From CAYJLF01 sp964371055 (GTDB lineage: Bacteria > Eisenbacteria > RBG-16-71-46 > CAIMUX01), in the NCBI GenBank assembly GCA_964371055.1, contig CAYJLF010000008.1, positions 124,001-188,000 on the forward strand: a stretch of 64,000 nt of DNA, in the 5' to 3' direction. Position numbers and translations under genes: made by a program. Shown here one piece after another: positions 44,625-53,097 of this stretch (its first letter is position 1; each line of letters starts with the position of its first letter). Under the pieces are notes generated by a model. It searched no databases. It saw only the letters and a program-made list of their open reading frames with translations, and was not told where the DNA came from.

Positions 44625-46192
44625 TGAGCGTCACGCCCCTCGTACCGGACGCGGATCCCGGACTCCTGGCCCGTTTGTTTCCGCGCTATGTCGGGAACCG
44701 GACCCTGCTGCTCTATGTCGCGGCGGTGGTCCTGGCGGGGTTTTTGGCGCTCGGCCTCGGGTGCCGGCCGCTCGCGCAGCTTTTCAGCGTCTCTCTCGTC
44801 GCGTGGCTTGTGATCTCCATCGCGGCGGAGTTCCTCTGGCTGGAGACTCTCTCCGGCGACTGCACCGACAGCATGGCCTCGACGGTCAACTTCTCGGTGA
44901 TCTTCCTCTTCGGTGGTGGGATCGCCGTCTGGGTCATCGCGCTCTCGGTCCTCGCGGCCACGCGCTTCATCCAGAAGCGGGACTGGTTCAAGTCGGTCTT
45001 CGGCCTGGGGCAGATCGCGGTCACGGCGCTCTGCGCCGCCTTCGTCTTTCGCCTGCTGCACCCGGATCCGATGGAGGTCGGCAGCCTGCGCGAGCCTCTG
45101 ACCCTCCTCGCGATGCTGGCGGCGGCCGGGGTCTACTTCTTCGTCAACACCGGACTGGTGGCCGGAGCGGTGAGCCTGGAACGCCGGCAGCCTCTGCCGA
45201 CGGTCTGGCGGGAGAACTACGCCTATCGGAACTCGATCGTCTCGTCGGTCGCCCTCTTCGCCCTCTCCCCCCTGCTCGCGCTGTCGTACCTGACGCTCGG
45301 CTATCCCGGCGTCGCGCTCTTCTTCGTGCCGCTGCTCATCATCCGCAACCAGAACCGCGAGTACATCAACCTGCAGAAGATGACCCAGGCGATGATCTCG
45401 ACCGAGCGGATGGCGGCGAAGGGAGAAATGGCGGCCGAGGTGGCCCACGAGATCAACAACTACCTGGCGGTCCTCTCGGGCCGCACGCAGCTTCTCCTGA
45501 TGCGGGCCGGTCGGGCGGGAGACGACGCGATGAAGCAGGATGCGGAGATCATCCGCACCCAGGTCGGGCGGATGAGCGCCCTGGCCAAAGGACTCCTGGA
45601 CTTCTCCCACAAGGAGATCAACATCCAGGAGTTCGACGCGAACAAGCTCGTCGCGGACACGATCGAGTTCCTGCGGCCGCAGAATCTCTTCGACCGCGTC
45701 CTTCTGGACGTCGAACTCGACGCCGAGTTGGACGCGGTGAGGGCCGACCCCGGACAGATCCAGCAGGTCATTCTGAACCTCGTGAAGAATGCGGCCGAGG
45801 CGATGCGGGACGCCGCCGCGGCGAGTGACGTGATCGCCTCCGCCGACAGCCCGGTGCCGAACCGGACGATCCGGGTCCGGACCTCGCGTCCCTCGAGGAA
45901 CCTCGTCCGGGTTTCGGTCATCGATGACGGCCCGGGGATGCCGCGCGAAGTCGCGAACAAGGTCTTCGAACCCGGCTTCACCACCAAGCGAGACGGCCAC
46001 GGTTACGGACTCGCGACCTGCTACCGGATTCTCCAGAACCACGGGGGGCGGATCTGGGTGGAGAGCGAGCCGGGGGAGGGGACGAAGTTCCACCTGGAGT
46101 GGCCCTCGAAAGCGGCAGCCACGAGCGATCCTCGCGGAGGAAAGGACGGCCCGCCGGCCGAGGCAGAGCCCCGGGAAGCGGGCGCGGCGTGA
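44624..46192 (+). CDS. Multi-pass membrane sensor histidine kinase
   Basis: A 522-residue kinase with about six membrane helices in the first 220 residues and no obvious extracytoplasmic domain. The HisKA box EVAHEINNYLAVLSG has His275; the ATPase domain shows VILNLVKNAAEAM, DDGPGMP and GHGYGLATCYRI, ending GGRIWVESEPGEGTKF. The His box with HEINN is of the NtrB/long-chain type. No response regulator gene is adjacent, so it is an orphan unless the partner is elsewhere. ATG 44624 overlaps the upstream stop by one base; GTG 44621 is an alternative. Confidence 0.9.
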   Translation: MSVTPLVPDADPGLLARLFPRYVGNRTLLLYVAAVVLAGFLALGLGCRPLAQLFSVSLVAWLVISIAAEFLWLETLSGDCTDSMASTVNFSVIFLFGGGIAVWVIALSVLAATRFIQKRDWFKSVFGLGQIAVTALCAAFVFRLLHPDPMEVGSLREPLTLLAMLAAAGVYFFVNTGLVAGAVSLERRQPLPTVWRENYAYRNSIVSSVALFALSPLLALSYLTLGYPGVALFFVPLLIIRNQNREYINLQKMTQAMISTERMAAKGEMAAEVAHEINNYLAVLSGRTQLLLMRAGRAGDDAMKQDAEIIRTQVGRMSALAKGLLDFSHKEINIQEFDANKLVADTIEFLRPQNLFDRVLLDVELDAELDAVRADPGQIQQVILNLVKNAAEAMRDAAAASDVIASADSPVPNRTIRVRTSRPSRNLVRVSVIDDGPGMPREVANKVFEPGFTTKRDGHGYGLATCYRILQNHGGRIWVESEPGEGTKFHLEWPSKAAATSDPRGGKDGPPAEAEPREAGAA

Positions 46193-46206
46193 GTCGAGTC
46201 TTCGGG

Positions 46207-46235
46207 TTGACAGGCCGGCCCGGGAGGGATACCTT
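46207..46235 (+). promoter_or_regulatory. Sigma-70-type promoter, TTGACA-N17-TACCTT
   Basis: TTGACA (46207-46212) is a perfect -35 and TACCTT (46230-46235) follows at 17 bases, giving the M23 peptidase gene a leader of about 60 bases. Confidence 0.7.
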
Positions 46236-46301
46236 CCCGCCGGCCCGAGGCCGCACCCCGGGCCCTGGATCGGCGATCTCAGGGATTGGAGGCGCAACCG
46301 G

Positions 46302-47663
46302 ATGAAGCGATTCCGACGTTCCGACGAATTCCGAGCGGGCCGGCGTCTCGCGGTCGCGGGTTTCGTGCTTCTCGTCTCCCTCCTGCTCTTCATTCCGTGG
46401 CGACGCCTCGTCCAACCCTCCTCCGCGCCCTCGGTCGATCCGGCCGGGGCGGCTCTCACCGAATCCCTGGTCGCCGATGATTCCGTTTGGGAGAAGGTGG
46501 AAGACACGGTCCGCCGCGGCGACACCTTCAGCGGTCTCCTGCTCCGCAATCGCGTCGGCATGCAGGAGATCGCCCGAGTCCTCGAGGTGACCCGACGGCT
46601 CTCCCTCTTCTCGCCGCGCGCCCTGCAGCCCGGCCAGACCATGACCCTGGAGCGCGATGACTACGGCGTGCTGCGGCGGCTGGTCTTCTCGCTCTCGGTC
46701 GAGGAGACCTACATCTACGAGGCCCGCGGAGACTCCCTGGTGGCGTGGCTCCAGCCGGTCGATCGGGAGATGCGGCTGCGCAAGTTCGAGGGAACGATCC
46801 GCTCCTCGGTCGACGAGGCGATCCACGATGCCGGCGGCGACACCCGGCTGACGATGAAGTTCGCCGATGCGTTCGCGTACGACATCGACTTTTTGACCGA
46901 GGTTCAGAAGGGTGACCGGTTCTCGCTCCTGGTCGAGGAGAAGTTTGTCGACGGCAAGTTCCTCGGCTACGGAGAGATCCTTTACGGCGTCTACGACGGG
47001 CGAACGGAGGACGCGAGCGCCGTCTGGTTCCGCCACGCCGCGGCGCCCCGCGGCGGGTTCTACAGCCCTGACGGCAAAGCCCTGCGGAAGAGCTTCCTCC
47101 GGGCGCCGCTCAACTACCGGAGGATCAGTTCGCACTACGCGAAGTCGCGCTTCCATCCGATCCGACGGGTCTACCGGCCGCATCACGGAGTCGACTACGC
47201 CGCCGCGGTCGGCACGCCCGTCGTCGCGGTCGCCGACGGCACCGTGGGATTCGCCGGGTGGAAGGGTGGGTACGGCAAGTTCGTCCAGGTCCGCCACGCC
47301 GGTCGCACCGAGACCGCATATGGTCACCTCAGTCGGATCGCCAAGGGGGTCCGTCCGGGGGCGCGCGTCTCCCAGGGAGAGGTCATCGGCTATGTCGGGC
47401 AGACGGGTCTCGCCACCGGTCCCCACCTCCACTACGAGGTCGTGCAGAACGGGGTCAAGATCAACCCCCTGGCGATCAAGAATGTCCCGGCCGAGCCACT
47501 CTCGGCCGCGGCGATGAACGACTTCCTGGCCTATGCCGAGGGACTGCAACACCTCGAGCAATCGCTGGTGGCCGGGCAGGTCATCGAGTCGTTTGAGGCG
47601 TCGCGGCTCGCGGCGCTCCTGGCGCAGGTGGATCGCGAAGCCGAAGGACCTCCCGTGCGTTGA
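46302..47663 (+). CDS. Membrane-anchored M23 peptidoglycan endopeptidase
   Basis: A 453-residue zinc endopeptidase acting on peptide crosslinks of the cell wall. One N-terminal membrane segment (about 15-35) anchors it, followed by a LysM/OapA-like domain (VRRGDTFSGLLLRNRVGMQE, ALQPGQTM) and a beta-rich linker. The M23 domain has HHGVDYAA near residue 295 (metal His and Asp) and the catalytic HLHYEV near 375. This is the MepM/ShyA architecture. About 50 extra C-terminal residues form a helix. Active-site residues look intact, so it should be catalytic and not an EnvC-like activator. Confidence 0.92.
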   Translation: MKRFRRSDEFRAGRRLAVAGFVLLVSLLLFIPWRRLVQPSSAPSVDPAGAALTESLVADDSVWEKVEDTVRRGDTFSGLLLRNRVGMQEIARVLEVTRRLSLFSPRALQPGQTMTLERDDYGVLRRLVFSLSVEETYIYEARGDSLVAWLQPVDREMRLRKFEGTIRSSVDEAIHDAGGDTRLTMKFADAFAYDIDFLTEVQKGDRFSLLVEEKFVDGKFLGYGEILYGVYDGRTEDASAVWFRHAAAPRGGFYSPDGKALRKSFLRAPLNYRRISSHYAKSRFHPIRRVYRPHHGVDYAAAVGTPVVAVADGTVGFAGWKGGYGKFVQVRHAGRTETAYGHLSRIAKGVRPGARVSQGEVIGYVGQTGLATGPHLHYEVVQNGVKINPLAIKNVPAEPLSAAAMNDFLAYAEGLQHLEQSLVAGQVIESFEASRLAALLAQVDREAEGPPVR

Positions 47664-47689
47664 CACCCGGCCGGCACGGGTGTTACGTT
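47660..47689 (+). promoter_or_regulatory. Sigma-70-type promoter, TTGACA-N18-TACGTT
   Basis: TTGACA (47660-47665) overlaps the stop codon of the M23 gene and TACGTT (47684-47689) follows at 18 bases, upstream of the prenyl synthase operon. Confidence 0.7.
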
Positions 47690-47781
47690 CCCCCGGCCGA
47701 GGCGTGGCCAGCTTCCGTTGCGCTCCGGGCTGGGCCGCGCGGTCGCGCGGTCGGCCCGCCAAGGTCGGAAAGGGGATCCGC

Positions 47782-48807
47782 GTGTCGCTATCGAATCTCG
47801 AGTCGTTCCTCAAGGCGTTCCAGAAGGATGCGGAACTGCGCGAGATCCAGGAGCCGGTCCGGGAGCAGCTCGCAGGCGTCGAGGAAGCGTTTCGCGCTTT
47901 CTTCGGCGCTTCCTCGATTCCCCTGGTGCGGAACATCGCGGAACACCTGCTGGGCGTGACCGGGAAGAACTTCCGCCCCACCCTGGTCCTCCTCGTCGCC
48001 GGCTCGGGACAGGCGCGTCGCGACGACGCGATCGCCGCCGCCACGGTGATCGAGCTGATCCACACCGCCACGCTCGTCCATGATGATACGATCGATCGCA
48101 GCGCGGTGCGCAGGGGCCTCCCGACGATCAACGCCATGTACAACGACATGGTGGCGACGATCCTCGGTGACTACATTTACACCAAGGCGTTCCACGAGCT
48201 GATCGAACGCGGCGCGACCGACCTGGTTCCCGTCGTGGCGCGAACGACCTACCGGATGTCGATCGGGGAGATGCTCCAGCTCCAGCAGAAGCGTGACCTG
48301 GACCTGACCGAGGAACAGTACTTCCAACTCGTGCGCGAGAAGACGGCCTCCCTGATGGGAGCCGCGACCGAGATCGGGGCGATCGTCGGGAGGCTGGGTC
48401 CCGAGCGGTCGGCGCGATTCCGCGAGTTCGGCGAGTACCTGGGTCGCGCCTACCAGGTGACGGACGACCTGTTCGACTATCTGGGCGACCCGGCGGCGAT
48501 GGGCAAGGGGGTGCGCAGCGATCTTCCCGAGGGCAAGATCACCCTTCCGCTGATCCACGCCCTGGCGGCGGCCGGGCCGCGCGATCGGTCGGTCCTGCGC
48601 GAACTGGCGGCGCGCCGTGAGCTGTCGGACGCCGACTGGAGGGAGTTGCTCGATCTGCTGGATCGGACCGGCGCCATCGCGTACTGCCGGGAGCGCGCGC
48701 GTTCCCTCGCGGCTTCCTCGCTCGAACTCCTGGCCGAAGAGCCCGCCACGCCCTGGCGCGAGGCGCTCGAGAAGGCGGTGGCCTACGCCATTCATCGCCT
48801 ACATTAG
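47782..48807 (+). CDS. Long-chain polyprenyl diphosphate synthase
   Basis: A 341-residue trans-prenyltransferase that extends FPP or GGPP with isopentenyl diphosphate, probably for the quinone side chain (octaprenyl/heptaprenyl type). First Asp-rich motif HDDTID at residues 101-105 and second DDLFDYLGDP near 228; GKNFRPTLVLL and ELIHTATLVHDD are typical of the IspB/HepT group. Chain length cannot be fixed from sequence. GTG 47782 is preceded by AAAGGGGAT. This differs from the short-chain ispA-type gene at 59832. Confidence 0.9.
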   Translation: MSLSNLESFLKAFQKDAELREIQEPVREQLAGVEEAFRAFFGASSIPLVRNIAEHLLGVTGKNFRPTLVLLVAGSGQARRDDAIAAATVIELIHTATLVHDDTIDRSAVRRGLPTINAMYNDMVATILGDYIYTKAFHELIERGATDLVPVVARTTYRMSIGEMLQLQQKRDLDLTEEQYFQLVREKTASLMGAATEIGAIVGRLGPERSARFREFGEYLGRAYQVTDDLFDYLGDPAAMGKGVRSDLPEGKITLPLIHALAAAGPRDRSVLRELAARRELSDADWRELLDLLDRTGAIAYCRERARSLAASSLELLAEEPATPWREALEKAVAYAIHRLH

Positions 48808-48822
48808 CAGCGGCAGGGCGGC

Positions 48823-49284
48823 GTGACGACGCGCGCGAGCCGGGGCCGGCGACGCGGGGCCGTGGCGAGGGCCGGGATCGAGCCGGGCGACCTCGCCCGC
48901 CGGATCGGCGCGTTGGCGCTGGAGAAGCTCGGTGAGGATGTCGTGCTCCTCGACCTCAGAGGTCTGTCCGGAGCATGCGATTACTTCGTCATCGTGTCGG
49001 CGCTCAGCCCGCCGCACCTCAAGGCGATCGCCGACCACGTGTCGGATGCGCTGGCCGAAGAAGGGCTCCGTCCCTGGCACGTCGAGGGGTTGAAGAACCG
49101 GCGCTGGGTCCTGGTCGACTACGTCGATGTCGTCGTCCACCTGTTCCTCGCCGAGACGCGGGAGTACTATCGACTGGAGAATCTCTGGTCGGAGGCGCCG
49201 CGTGAGGATCTGGCGCCGCCCGAGGGGGCAGCAAGCGGGGCGGATGCGGCCTCCGAGTCTCCCCGGCGCGCGGAGGAGGAGTAG
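48823..49284 (+). CDS. rsfS: Ribosomal silencing factor RsfS
   Basis: Binds protein L14 on the 50S subunit and blocks subunit joining during slow growth. The 153 residues contain the family core (GEDVVLLDLRGLSGACDYFVI split as VVLLDLRGLSG and CDYFVIVSA, RPWHVEG, RWVLVDYVDVVVHLF, REYYRLENLW). It is longer than the usual 105-120 residues, with a basic N-terminal extension of about 25 and an acidic Ala-rich tail. GTG 48823 has only a weak SD. The absence of a nearby nadD or proBA, common neighbours, is noted. Confidence 0.92.
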   Translation: MTTRASRGRRRGAVARAGIEPGDLARRIGALALEKLGEDVVLLDLRGLSGACDYFVIVSALSPPHLKAIADHVSDALAEEGLRPWHVEGLKNRRWVLVDYVDVVVHLFLAETREYYRLENLWSEAPREDLAPPEGAASGADAASESPRRAEEE

Positions 49285-49286
49285 CG

Positions 49287-50222
49287 ATGCAGGCCTTGCC
49301 GGTCCTGGTGGTCGGTTCCGTCGCCCTTGACCGGGTGCGTACCCCCGCGGGTCAGCAGGACGAGCAGCTCGGGGGCTCGGCCTCCTACTTCGGCCTCGCT
49401 GCCTCGAATTACGCGCCGGTCCGGATGGTGGCGGTGGTGGGGGAGGACTTTCCCGATCGCTACGTGGGTCTCTTCCGCCGGCGGGGGATCGATCTCGCCG
49501 GACTGCAGACCGCCGCGGGACGGACCTTTCGCTGGGAAGGTGTCTACCACGAGGATATGAACTCGCGGACGACGCTGAAGACCGAACTGAATGTCTTCGA
49601 GGACTTCCACCCCGAGCTGCCGACCGCCTACCTCGATACGCCCTGCATCTTTCTCGCGAACATCCACCCCGACCTGCAGCTCGAGGTGCTCGATCAGCTC
49701 GAGGCGCCCCGCCTGGTGGTCCTGGACACGATGAACTACTGGATCGCTTCGGCCCGCGAGGCGCTCTTGCGGGTGCTGCGGCGCGTGCATGTCTTTCTGC
49801 TGAACGACGAGGAGGCCCGCCAGCTCACCGGGGCGGAAAACGTGCTGAAAGCAGCCGAGGGAATCCGGATGATGGGGCCGAGCGTGGTCGTGATCAAGCG
49901 GGGGGAGCACGGAGCTTTGGCCCGCACCGAGCAGGGCTGGTTCGCGCTGCCGGCCTTTCCGCTCGACAGCCCGCAGGATCCTACCGGGGCGGGAGACGCC
50001 TTTGCGGGGGGCCTGGTGGGGGTCCTGGCGCGGAGCGGGGGGACGCTGGAGGAACCGTGGCTCCGGCTCGGACTGGCGCACGGCGCCGCCGTCGCGAGCC
50101 ACGCCGTGGAGCAGTTCAGCGTGGATGGCCTCCTCGAGGCGACGCCCGAGGCGGTCGCGCTACGCGTCCGCCGGCTGCGCGAGTTGTCCCGTTTCGATCC
50201 CGATCTGCCAGACCGCACCTGA
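49287..50222 (+). CDS. PfkB-family carbohydrate/nucleoside kinase
   Basis: A 311-residue ribokinase-fold kinase. It has the early signature LGGSASYFGLAASNY and the catalytic anion-hole motif DPTGAGDAFAGG with the catalytic Asp. FLNDEEA-like NDEEARQLTGAENV marks the substrate-lid region. Substrate cannot be named; the neighbourhood (rsfS, unknown gene, purM) hints at a nucleoside or housekeeping sugar. ATG 49287 lies two bases after the rsfS stop with GAGGAGGAG upstream, so it is cotranscribed. Confidence 0.88.
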   Translation: MQALPVLVVGSVALDRVRTPAGQQDEQLGGSASYFGLAASNYAPVRMVAVVGEDFPDRYVGLFRRRGIDLAGLQTAAGRTFRWEGVYHEDMNSRTTLKTELNVFEDFHPELPTAYLDTPCIFLANIHPDLQLEVLDQLEAPRLVVLDTMNYWIASAREALLRVLRRVHVFLLNDEEARQLTGAENVLKAAEGIRMMGPSVVVIKRGEHGALARTEQGWFALPAFPLDSPQDPTGAGDAFAGGLVGVLARSGGTLEEPWLRLGLAHGAAVASHAVEQFSVDGLLEATPEAVALRVRRLRELSRFDPDLPDRT

Positions 50223-50257
50223 TCGGCCGTTCGAGGCCGCAGAGGAGTCAACGCACC

Positions 50258-50953
50258 GTGCATCGGGACCAGGTCGAGAGCATCGAAGCCAGCCTGCGGC
50301 AGATCGCGGGGGTCCAGACCGCCCGCCTCCGGGCCGAGGGCGACGAGATCACCGAAGTCCATGTCGTCGCGCAGCCGAACCGCCGGGCCAAAGGGGTGGT
50401 GCGGGATGTCGTGACCACGCTCTTCGCGCGCCACGGCATCACCGTGCATCATCACAAGGTCAGCGTCGCGACGACGGCGGGGCCGCCGGCGGAGGCGGCC
50501 GAACTCGTGCCGGCCGGACGCCGGCTCCTCTTCCGAAGCGTCAACATCTACCGCGAAGGGAATCGCAACGAAGGGCAGGTGGAGCTCCAGGACGGCGAGC
50601 GCGTGCTGACCGGGACCGCTTCCGGTCCGGCGGTTCGCAACAGCCAGGAGAAGCTGGTCGCGCGTGCGGCCTTGCAGGCGGTCTCCCGTCTTTTCGGGGA
50701 CGGCGTGGCGCTCGAACTGGCCGGGGCGAGGCGCACCCGCGTGGGGACTCGCACCATCGTGCTGGTGCACCTCGTCCTCCTGCGCGGTCGGAGCGAGACC
50801 GACCTGGTCGGCTCCGCGCTCGTGGGGACCGATCTGCTCGAAGGGACCGTCTTCGCGGTGCTCGACGCGCTGAATCGGGTCCTTCCGATGCTGGCGGGAG
50901 AGGATCGCGTGGAATACGAGGTCGAGGACTACTCGCCCGAGGCGGCCCTGTGA
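50258..50953 (+). CDS. Conserved protein of unknown function with LeuA-regulatory-like C-terminal half
   Basis: A 231-residue protein with no named family that I know. Residues 1-72 look like a small ACT-like alpha/beta domain (VESIEASLRQIAGVQTARL, GDEITEVHVVA, VVRDVVTTLFARHGITV). Residues about 88-215 (VELQDGERVLTGTASGPA, LVARAALQAVSRLF, GSALVGTDLLEGTVFAV, LDALNRVL) resemble the LeuA allosteric/dimerisation domain pattern: modified-substrate strand, GxGxG-like turn, helix, then G-x-DxxEG/ASxxAxxxALN. Similar two-domain proteins occur in Actinobacteria and Firmicutes. GTG 50258 has GAGGAG upstream. It overlaps purM by GTGA. Confidence 0.6.
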   Translation: MHRDQVESIEASLRQIAGVQTARLRAEGDEITEVHVVAQPNRRAKGVVRDVVTTLFARHGITVHHHKVSVATTAGPPAEAAELVPAGRRLLFRSVNIYREGNRNEGQVELQDGERVLTGTASGPAVRNSQEKLVARAALQAVSRLFGDGVALELAGARRTRVGTRTIVLVHLVLLRGRSETDLVGSALVGTDLLEGTVFAVLDALNRVLPMLAGEDRVEYEVEDYSPEAAL

Positions 50954-52068
50954 CCGATCTTCCGACCGACCGGAGCGACGACCGGACCGGCGACCGACTC
51001 CCCGCGGCTTCGGCCTATTCCGCCGCCGGCGTCGATCTCGAAGAAGGGCAGCGCGCCGTGGCCCGAATCCGCGGGCTGGTCCGCCGTACCTTCACCCCGC
51101 GCGTGGAGAGCGAGATCGGATCCTTTGCCGGGTTCTTTTCCTTTCCCGAGCCGGGCGCCGACCGCCTGCTGATCGCCTCGATGGACGGCGTCGGGACCAA
51201 GCTCAAGATCGCCGCAGCGCGCGCCGCCTGGCGAGGGGTCGGGTACGACATCGTCGCCCACTGCGTGGACGACATCCTGGTGCATGGGGCGCGCCCGATC
51301 TTTTTTCTCGACTACATCGGAGCCGGGAAGCTCTCGGCCGACACCGTCGCGGAACTGGTCGAGGGGATGAGCGAGGCCTGCCTGGAGGCGGGGTGCGCCC
51401 TGATCGGCGGAGAGACCGCGGAGATGCCGGGGATGTACCCGCCGGGAGAGCTGGATCTCGTCGGCACGATCGTCGGAGAGGTGCGCCGATCCGCGCTCGT
51501 CGACGGTCGCGCCCTCCGGCCGGGCGATCGCCTCCTCGCGCTCCCCTCCGACGGGCTGCACACGAATGGTTACTCGCTCGCGCGGCGGATCGTCGGGAGC
51601 GACCACGACCCCAAAGCCCTCGACGAGGTCGTGCCCGACACCGCCGGCGCGACCTTGGGCGAACTGCTGCTCCGCAGGCACCGGATGTACCTCCGGCCGG
51701 TCGCGCCTCTCCTGGAGGCCGGGATCGTGCGTGGGATGGCGCACATCACCGGCGGAGGGCTGCCGGAGAACCTCCCGCGGATCCTCCCTCCAGGGTGTCG
51801 CGCGGTGGTCCGGCGAGGATCGTGGCCCGTCCCCCCGATCTTTCGCTGGCTGGTGGCGCGCGGCTCGATCGACGCCGACGAGGCGCACCGGGTCTTCAAC
51901 ATGGGGGTCGGATTCGTCCTCGGTGTGGCGGAAGCGGACGAGCCGGCCGTCCTGGACCGCCTCCGCCAGGCGGGAGAGTCGCCGATCCACCTCGGATGGC
52001 TCGAAGAGGGAGATCCCGGGATCGACTGGACTGATTCGCCTGGACCGGGGGGCACCGGTCCCTCCTGA
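50950..52068 (+). CDS. purM: Phosphoribosylformylglycinamidine cyclo-ligase (AIR synthetase)
   Basis: Fifth step of purine synthesis: ATP-dependent closure of FGAM to AIR. The 372 residues show YSAAGVDLEEGQRAV, the ATP-binding DGVGTKLKIA, DDILVHGARPIFFLDYIG, GCALIGGETAEMPGMY, SDGLHTNGYSLAR, and HITGGGLPENLPR. The usual N-terminus is extended by about 25 residues. GTG 50950 in a GTGA overlap is the apparent start. No other pur genes are in the window, so the pathway is scattered. Confidence 0.96.
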   Translation: MTDLPTDRSDDRTGDRLPAASAYSAAGVDLEEGQRAVARIRGLVRRTFTPRVESEIGSFAGFFSFPEPGADRLLIASMDGVGTKLKIAAARAAWRGVGYDIVAHCVDDILVHGARPIFFLDYIGAGKLSADTVAELVEGMSEACLEAGCALIGGETAEMPGMYPPGELDLVGTIVGEVRRSALVDGRALRPGDRLLALPSDGLHTNGYSLARRIVGSDHDPKALDEVVPDTAGATLGELLLRRHRMYLRPVAPLLEAGIVRGMAHITGGGLPENLPRILPPGCRAVVRRGSWPVPPIFRWLVARGSIDADEAHRVFNMGVGFVLGVAEADEPAVLDRLRQAGESPIHLGWLEEGDPGIDWTDSPGPGGTGPS

Positions 52069-52106
52069 GGCGGGCGGCCCCCGCGATCCGGTGGCTCGAA
52101 ACGGGG

Positions 52107-52136
52107 TTGACAGGTTCCCCGGTTCCTCCGTATCTT
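52107..52136 (+). promoter_or_regulatory. Sigma-70-type promoter, TTGACA-N18-TATCTT
   Basis: TTGACA (52107-52112) and TATCTT (52131-52136) lie about 30 bases before tRNA-Val; the same transcript could continue into the infC leader. Confidence 0.7.
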
Positions 52137-52166
52137 CTTCGGACCGGGTATGTTTGGTGGTTGAGT

Positions 52167-52244
52167 GGGCGCTTAGCTCAGTTTGGTTAGAGTGCTTGCT
52201 TGACATGCAAGAGGTCACTGGTTCAACTCCAGTAGCGCCCACCA
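52167..52244 (+). tRNA. tRNA-Val, anticodon GAC
   Basis: A 78-base tRNA with encoded CCA. Acceptor GGGCGCT pairs with AGCGCCC; anticodon stem CTTGC/GCAAG with loop TTGACAT gives GAC, reading GUC and GUU. T-arm is ACTGG-TTCAACT-CCAGT. Confidence 0.96.
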
Positions 52245-52299
52245 TCGTACACGGCCGTCGGGGCGCGCGCCGCCGTCGGTCGAGCCCGGGTACACAAGC

Positions 52300-52343
52300 A
52301 GAAGCCGGCTTCTCACCCGCCGGCCCCGATCGGTCAGGCGGGT
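52300..52343 (+). other. Leader hairpins upstream of infC
   Basis: AGAAGCCGGCTTCT (52300-52313) is a perfect 14-base palindrome. ACCCGCC (52315-52321) then pairs with GGCGGGT (52337-52343). Both lie between tRNA-Val and the terminator-like hairpin; their function is unknown. Confidence 0.4.
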
Positions 52344-52411
52344 TACCAATATGGCGCGCGAACGAACGGACGGGGGAGTGTGCCTCGTCGGTTCGGTCGC
52401 GTGTCGCGTTG

Positions 52412-52469
52412 GAGAGGAGACGGCCTCGACGCCGTCCCTCTCTTTCTTTTTTGTTCGGGGCGGGACGGC
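52412..52469 (+). promoter_or_regulatory. infC leader attenuator: terminator and competing hairpin
   Basis: Terminator form: GAGAGG-A-GACGGC (52412-52424) pairs with GCCGTCCCTCTC (52431-52442) over 12 bp with one bulged A, loop CTCGAC, followed by TTTCTTTTTTGTTC. Alternative form: GCCGTCCC (52431-52438) pairs perfectly with GGGACGGC (52462-52469), which would free the first arm and hold the U-run in its loop. The two share 52431-52438 and are mutually exclusive. The element ends 11 bases before the infC SD. Confidence 0.6.
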
Positions 52470-52496
52470 CCACTGGAAATAGGGGAGGAACCGACC

Positions 52497-53093
52497 ATCG
52501 CCGGAAAGCTCGATGTACGCGTGAACGAGCGCATTCGTGCGCCCATGGTCCGGGTGATCGCCGCCAATGGGGATCAGCTCGGGGTCATGGCCGTCTCGGA
52601 AGCGCTTCGCCTGGCCCGGGAAATGCAGATCGACCTCGTCGAGGTCGCGCCCACCGCCCGGCCGCCGGTCTGCCGGATCATGGATTTCGGCAAGTACAAG
52701 TATGAGCAGGCCAAACGGGAGCAGAAAGCGAAGCGCAAGCAGCACGTCACCGTGCTGAAGGAAGTGAAGCTTCGGCCCCGCGTGGAACGGCACGACTTCG
52801 AGTTCAAGATGCGCCATGCCCGCGAGTTTCTCGGGGAGCGCGACAAGGTCAAGATCACGATCCAGTTCCGCGGGCGGGAGCTCTCCCACCCCGAGCTCGG
52901 TTTCGAGCTGATGGAGAAGGTGATCGCGTCCCTGTCGGACGTCGCGCAAGTCGAACAACGCGGCCGACTCGAGGGTCGTTTTCTCACCATGATGCTCGCC
53001 GCGAAACCCGGCGTCATCGCAACACCGAAGCCGGGGGCTGAGGGGGAAGCGGTCACCTCTCCCGAGGGAGACCGCGCGACGGGAAAGGAATGA
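52497..53093 (+). CDS. infC: Translation initiation factor IF-3, AUC start codon
   Basis: IF-3 keeps 30S subunits free and proofreads start codons. The 198 residues (AGKLDVRVNERIRAPMVRVI) begin at ATC 52497, with AGGGGAGG eight bases upstream. The N-domain has RVIAANGDQLGVM and LVEVAPTARPPVCRIMDFGKYKYE; the C-domain has KEVKLRPRVERHDFEFKM and VKITIQFRGRELSHPELG. E. coli infC uses AUU, and a rare start of this kind lets IF-3 repress its own synthesis. No ATG lies in frame near the SD; the upstream frame extends to GTG 52380 but would translate through the leader hairpins. infC-rpmI-rplT is the classic order. Confidence 0.93.
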   Translation: MAGKLDVRVNERIRAPMVRVIAANGDQLGVMAVSEALRLAREMQIDLVEVAPTARPPVCRIMDFGKYKYEQAKREQKAKRKQHVTVLKEVKLRPRVERHDFEFKMRHAREFLGERDKVKITIQFRGRELSHPELGFELMEKVIASLSDVAQVEQRGRLEGRFLTMMLAAKPGVIATPKPGAEGEAVTSPEGDRATGKE

Positions 53094-53097
53094 GCGA

